The position numbers and the translations under genes are program-made. 16,139 bases of DNA from DAISJD01 sp036821645 (GTDB lineage: Bacteria; Pseudomonadota; Alphaproteobacteria; ATCC43930; CGMCC-115725), in contig DAISJD010000072.1 of NCBI GenBank assembly GCA_036821645.1, positions 1-16,139 of the forward strand, given 5' to 3'. Shown in pieces: positions 15,401-16,139 of this stretch (positions are counted from its first letter, which is position 1; every line of letters starts with the position of its first letter). Under the pieces are notes generated by a model. That model was not told where the DNA came from and did not search any database. It was given only the letters and a program-made list of their open reading frames with translations.

Positions 15401-16139
15401 AAGACATGGCCGCCATCGGTTGCGGCGAGGGTGTCGTTGCCCGTCGTTCCGATCAGGGATGGGTTCAAGACCTGCTCGGCCGTAAACGGCACTTGGTCGA
15501 GGGCAAGCCCGAAGGCAATCGCCCGATCGGCGATGGACCGATCGATGCCGAGATCGGCGGCCACCGTTTCGATGAAATTGCCGGCCAGATTGGCATAGGT
15601 AATGGTGTCGTCGGGGTGCGTGCCGGGCGGAATGAAGGAGGCAAAGGCCGCCGCCAGTTGGACGAGACTGGCCGTCCCGGTAAAGGCGTCGGTTTTGGGA
15701 TCGAAATGAACAGTGGGCAGCAGCCCCGCAAACGGCCCTTGAATCAACAACCGGGCGGCGATCTGATGATAGAGATCCTGATAGGCTGCTTCCAATTGTG
15801 CGCCCTGATGGGCATTTTGGGGATTTGGGCTTTCGATGCCGCCGAAGGTTGAAACAAACCCTTGCCCGACAAAACGATCCAGAAAAGCCAAATGTTGCGC
15901 ATCGACGAAGGGGCCGCGACTATTGGGGTCGATTTCATCGATGGCGGCATAGCGATAGAGGATTTTACGCACGAGATCGGGCAGGGTGATGCCGGTGCCT
16001 TGGATGGAAGAGACGATTTCGGTGCCGAGGGACAGGCTTTTGAACTGGGTGAGGAGGGTGGCGAGGGCGGGATCGCGGGCGGCCTGGACATGGAGGTCGG
16101 ACAGGGTCCCGGCCCCGCGATAGTCGGGCAGGATGGCGA
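9463..16139 (-). CDS. giant FrpC-like RTX (haemolysin-type Ca2+-binding) protein, 5' end outside window
   Basis: The frame is open to the right edge, so the start is not visible. A GTG at 15972 lies inside a conserved module and is not the start. At least 2224 residues are seen. Order from the N-terminal side: LP-DLH/SRGPFV module A (16139 to ~15470), one RTX repeat (~15460-15060), a linker with a Pro/Ser/Gly-rich stretch (~14445-14330), a FrpC-like LILDLSGQGF segment with EF-hand-like motifs (~14300-13960), module B (~13740-13100), eight RTX repeats (~13060-9840) and a 120-residue tail. Repeats carry GGxGxD-type turns (DGRGGNDILTGNGGGDTFIF), which bind Ca2+ and fold as beta-rolls outside the cell. 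There is no sign of a catalytic domain. The tail, with NSHVLQLVQTMAAFGADHAAF, probably holds an uncleaved type I secretion signal. Role unknown: adhesin, S-layer-like or toxin-like surface protein. Confidence 0.9.
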   Translation of the reverse strand, partial: AILPDYRGAGTLSDLHVQAARDPALATLLTQFKSLSLGTEIVSSIQGTGITLPDLVRKILYRYAAIDEIDPNSRGPFVDAQHLAFLDRFVGQGFVSTFGGIESPNPQNAHQGAQLEAAYQDLYHQIAARLLIQGPFAGLLPTVHFDPKTDAFTGTASLVQLAAAFASFIPPGTHPDDTITYANLAGNFIETVAADLGIDRSIADRAIAFGLALDQVPFTAEQVLNPSLIGTTGNDTLAATDGGHVFDGRGGDDRAIGHGGDAFIYQKGYGRLEIHETDQTGTLPQNTILIGGGLTAGDIRVKATLAGGLSLSDGVAGDQIILDNGLINPLSGVQRLLFADGTSIDQATLFKRATTGDGSAQQILYGATGHDVFTLNGGSGTIIGKGAGDLIVIDATRDERVDIDEANAPGSHDDNIVYITDIPPLKVVSTNPNGSAKEVDQYNYIVLRQGNDIIIKETYDGSGAVKIIDIHDAYRPDMASPTGFSTTIQKLIINGLAVYNQDQLARLTDKITINSMFPADDPMGGGMPPMIPDPTEEPSHTFDSYEDFVRALLREALKRAKPGPDRMPGDPNPSPSPGPSSSPTTGGKGGGFGGSSGPNPNGVLRDARASYDASKSDPLILDLSGQGFQLTAVDQSSTYLDYVKSGFAVRTGFVTGSTGLLVNDYDGSGALDHIDKLLGGSGLTGFDALRQLDRNGDGVIDARDPAFAHLKLLIDTIGDGNVATATLVSLHDLGIVSLNLTATTVDQSVNGNMITAIASFTRADGSIGHFGEANLATDNLDSHYLGDQTIADGVKLLPDLHGYGVLPNLRIAASHDPRLAQALSDFTTLGLASFAEIGTRLKTILTLYAGVDGVAADSRGPFVNGQHLGFLDKVFGQSYVSTYGGMLSGNPVNAHQGAVLEAAYQRVVASLSLRLLIEGPLAGVLPGVSVDLANDQIVGDIDLPQAVAGFIAHAPDATDLSRTLAYFTNVTTVLEQLAGILKIDPAAVDHALQNGLSGAGIALDVHDLKKTLLIGTPGTGVLSSTAQSNDTGLIQMGAEGYIFDSRQGNHVDIGAGGGDVFIFQAGYGSLEINETDLNHRHGPNVLTLGAGIDRNDILVRVLGDDAGSLVLTDARTGDRIKLDEQAVDSIFGIDLVLFADGTMLTRDQLLTLATTGTGGDDHLYGTRKGDLLDGRGGNDILTGSGGGDTFVFKKGYGHLEIDEADYGNSNPNNVLKLGLTRADLLRVTATAPDFDGNTSLVLTFTDGDSVTLDRALSNERAGVQQVIFADGTVLSNADLYALETTGTMGDDTLYGTIGADVFDGKGGNDTEYGNGGGDNFIFNHGYGRLNITEIDKSHGDMQNIITLGSGLTLENLHVTSNGSDIFLNFSGNDVIKIYNELTYGNEIFYHKSGIQEIRFADGTSLSRQQLIDLETTGTSGRDILYGSSGADRFDGRGGNDYEYGAGGGDTFIFQKGYGHLEIAEFNYSHNDAQNILKLGVGLTLADLHVRSNGKDLTLDFGQDDIITLDRQLQSDTAAGVYYAGYFQPGIGIQGVEFADGTFLSRQQLDALETIGTSGDDILYGTANGTLFDGMGGNDYAQGNGGGDTFVFNKGYGHLTIYENYNGIYYASNKVVLGAGLTFDDLSISKNYNDDLNLGFGGNDTITLSRYALPYLSQIEFVDGTVLTFDQLLALGLIGTRGDDHLYGSYDSPDKLDGRGGNDILTGNGGGDTFIFNQGYGHLEVDEEDYNYNAMNILKLGKGLTLDMLRVTAEQAHGYYYSPYHNFVLSFSDGDQVTLDRAVDDTTAGVQQIVFDDGTVLTHDQLIALEIMSATSGDDFIYGSTGADTLDGKGGNDILIGNGGGDTFIFNEGYGHLEIDARETPQYNYGDGILGQRIADSVQDTPIDTLKLGAGLSAASLRVTTDGINLLLNFNNGDQITLDRMLIDAYSGIGQVLFDDGTVLTRDQLIALEIMSGTSGDDHLYGSNGADLLDGKGGNDILTGNGGGDTFIFNRGYGHLEINEQEIPSYNPEFGGPFSVFSEIHRAVDDASDGTPIDTLRLGPGLTIGDLTVTTDGTNLILDFGNGDQITIDYGFNYTNAGVDQVIFADGTVLSKTDLIAWASDPSQQTPSPIPSVAAERQVVDAVSGTVGHDQRLHNGVSYDNLLLIHPGDAQVDQINTLKSVADMLSTPATPAYGTLMNSHVLQLVQTMAAFGADHAAFDVTRVATFDHEAAVHQTLATAHR
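9840..13060 (-). repeat. eight tandem RTX modules of about 125-145 residues
   Basis: Each module runs TGTSGDDxLYGSxGADxLDG, GGNDxLTGNGGGDTFIFNxG, YGHLEIxE, a variable spacer, LKLGxGLTxxDLxV, LxFxxGDxITLDR, then AGVQxVxFADGTVLxxxQLIALE. Modules start near 13060, 12680, 12285, 11893, 11485, 11105, 10708 and 10285. The stretch coding GYGHLEI...GGGDTF is nearly identical in DNA between copies (for example around 10160, 10590, 11000, 11370 and 12560). The first copy lacks most Asp residues of the turn (DSRQGNHVDIG) and the 11485 copy has TANGTLFDG, so their Ca2+ binding may be weaker. The family resembles haemolysin-type calcium-binding related domains. Confidence 0.9.
13100..13740 (-). repeat. 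large duplicated module, copy B
   Basis: LPDLHGYGVLPNLRIAASHD, DPRLAQALSDF, ILTLYAGVDGVAADSRGPFV, NGQHLGFLDKVFGQSYVSTY, NPVNAHQGAVLEAAYQ, LRLLIEGPLAGVLP. Shared anchors with copy A are SRGPFV, QHLxFLD, FGQ/VGQ, VSTxGG, NAHQGAxLEAAYQ and GPxAGxLP. It follows the EF-hand-like segment directly. Confidence 0.82.
13960..14300 (-). other. FrpC-like segment with EF-hand-like calcium motifs
   Basis: Within the giant protein, LILDLSGQGFQLTAVDQSST begins a segment known from FrpC-like RTX proteins, where it usually reads LDLDGDGVELT. It is followed by DYDGSGALDHID, LDRNGDGVIDARD and IDTIGDGNVATATL, which resemble DxDGDG loops of EF-hand/dockerin type. Two of the loops have lost Asp residues compared with relatives, so only LDRNGDGVIDARD looks like a full Ca2+ loop. 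Confidence 0.7.
15060..15460 (-). repeat. isolated RTX module in the first unit
   Basis: One module of the same type as the tandem array: LIGTTGNDTL, then VFDGRGGDDRAIGHGGDAF, GYGRLEIHETD, an LxxGDIRVKATLAGGLSLSD stretch, DQIILDNGL and VQRLLFADGTSIDQATL. It follows module A, as the first array copy follows module B. A degenerate partial turn (ATGHDVFTLNGGSGTIIGKG) continues after it. Confidence 0.8.
15480..16139 (-). repeat. large duplicated module, copy A (runs off the window)
   Basis: About 220 residues: LPDYRGAGTLSDLHVQAARD, DPALATLLTQF, ILYRYAAIDEIDPNSRGPFV, DAQHLAFLDRFVGQGFVSTF, NPQNAHQGAQLEAAYQ, ARLLIQGPFAGLLP. It aligns through its length with copy B at about 13100-13740. Similar modules sit before RTX repeats in FrpC-like proteins. 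Function unknown. Confidence 0.82.

Noticed and set aside
14518..15852. Two + strand open frames of over 200 codons opposite the RTX gene
   Set aside because: They are antisense to the RTX repeats and modules, and their sequences simply mirror the repeat pattern.
15970..15972. GTG at 15972 as the start of the giant gene
   Set aside because: The frame stays open for 55 more codons to the window edge, and those residues (LPDYRGAGTLSDLH...) align with module B, so the true start is outside.

Overview
The window looks like chromosomal DNA from an alphaproteobacterium, possibly Rhodospirillales-like. This rests on the style of the ndk, msrB and serine-glyoxylate aminotransferase proteins, and on GC-rich coding DNA broken by very AT-rich intergenic DNA. 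Nothing in the window fixes the genus. No rRNA, tRNA or CRISPR array was recognised.

Left part (1-8643), metabolic and housekeeping genes. ndk (nucleoside diphosphate kinase, +) converges on a minus-strand pair: a serine-glyoxylate-type aminotransferase followed 31 bp later by an MFS transporter of the anion:cation symporter type. Across an AT-rich divergent gap lies a 958-residue FAD/Fe-S oxidase of the YdiJ/GlcD-GlcF fusion type (+). It is followed by a YgiD/DODA-type zinc dioxygenase and msrB, all on the + strand with gaps of 60-70 bp. A CpdA-like metallophosphoesterase (-) converges on msrB with only 7 bp between the stop codons. The aminotransferase, transporter and 2-hydroxyacid oxidase suggest a 2-hydroxyacid/glyoxylate unit: uptake, oxidation to a 2-oxoacid, then transamination. 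That link is inferred from family and neighbourhood.

Middle (8644-9462), a non-coding stretch of about 0.8 kb that is a graveyard of mobile DNA. It starts with AT-rich sequence. Then come one 38-bp Tn3-family terminal repeat (8884-8921) with the C-terminal stub of an unidentified protein ending inside it, a 166-bp internally deleted IS3-family element that keeps both 13-bp ends (9055-9220), and one end of an IS6-family (IS6100-like) element with the first ~39 transposase codons (9225-9427).

Right part (9463 to the edge, -), one giant gene whose start lies beyond the window. At least 2224 residues are visible. It encodes a FrpC-like RTX (haemolysin-type calcium-binding) protein built of two large units. 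Each unit has a ~200-residue 'LP-DLH...SRGPFV...HLxFLD' module followed by beta-roll repeats: one repeat in the first unit and eight tandem ~130-residue repeats in the second. A linker rich in Pro, Ser and Gly and an EF-hand-like segment separate the units. The protein is probably exported by a type I secretion system, but no secretion genes are visible here.
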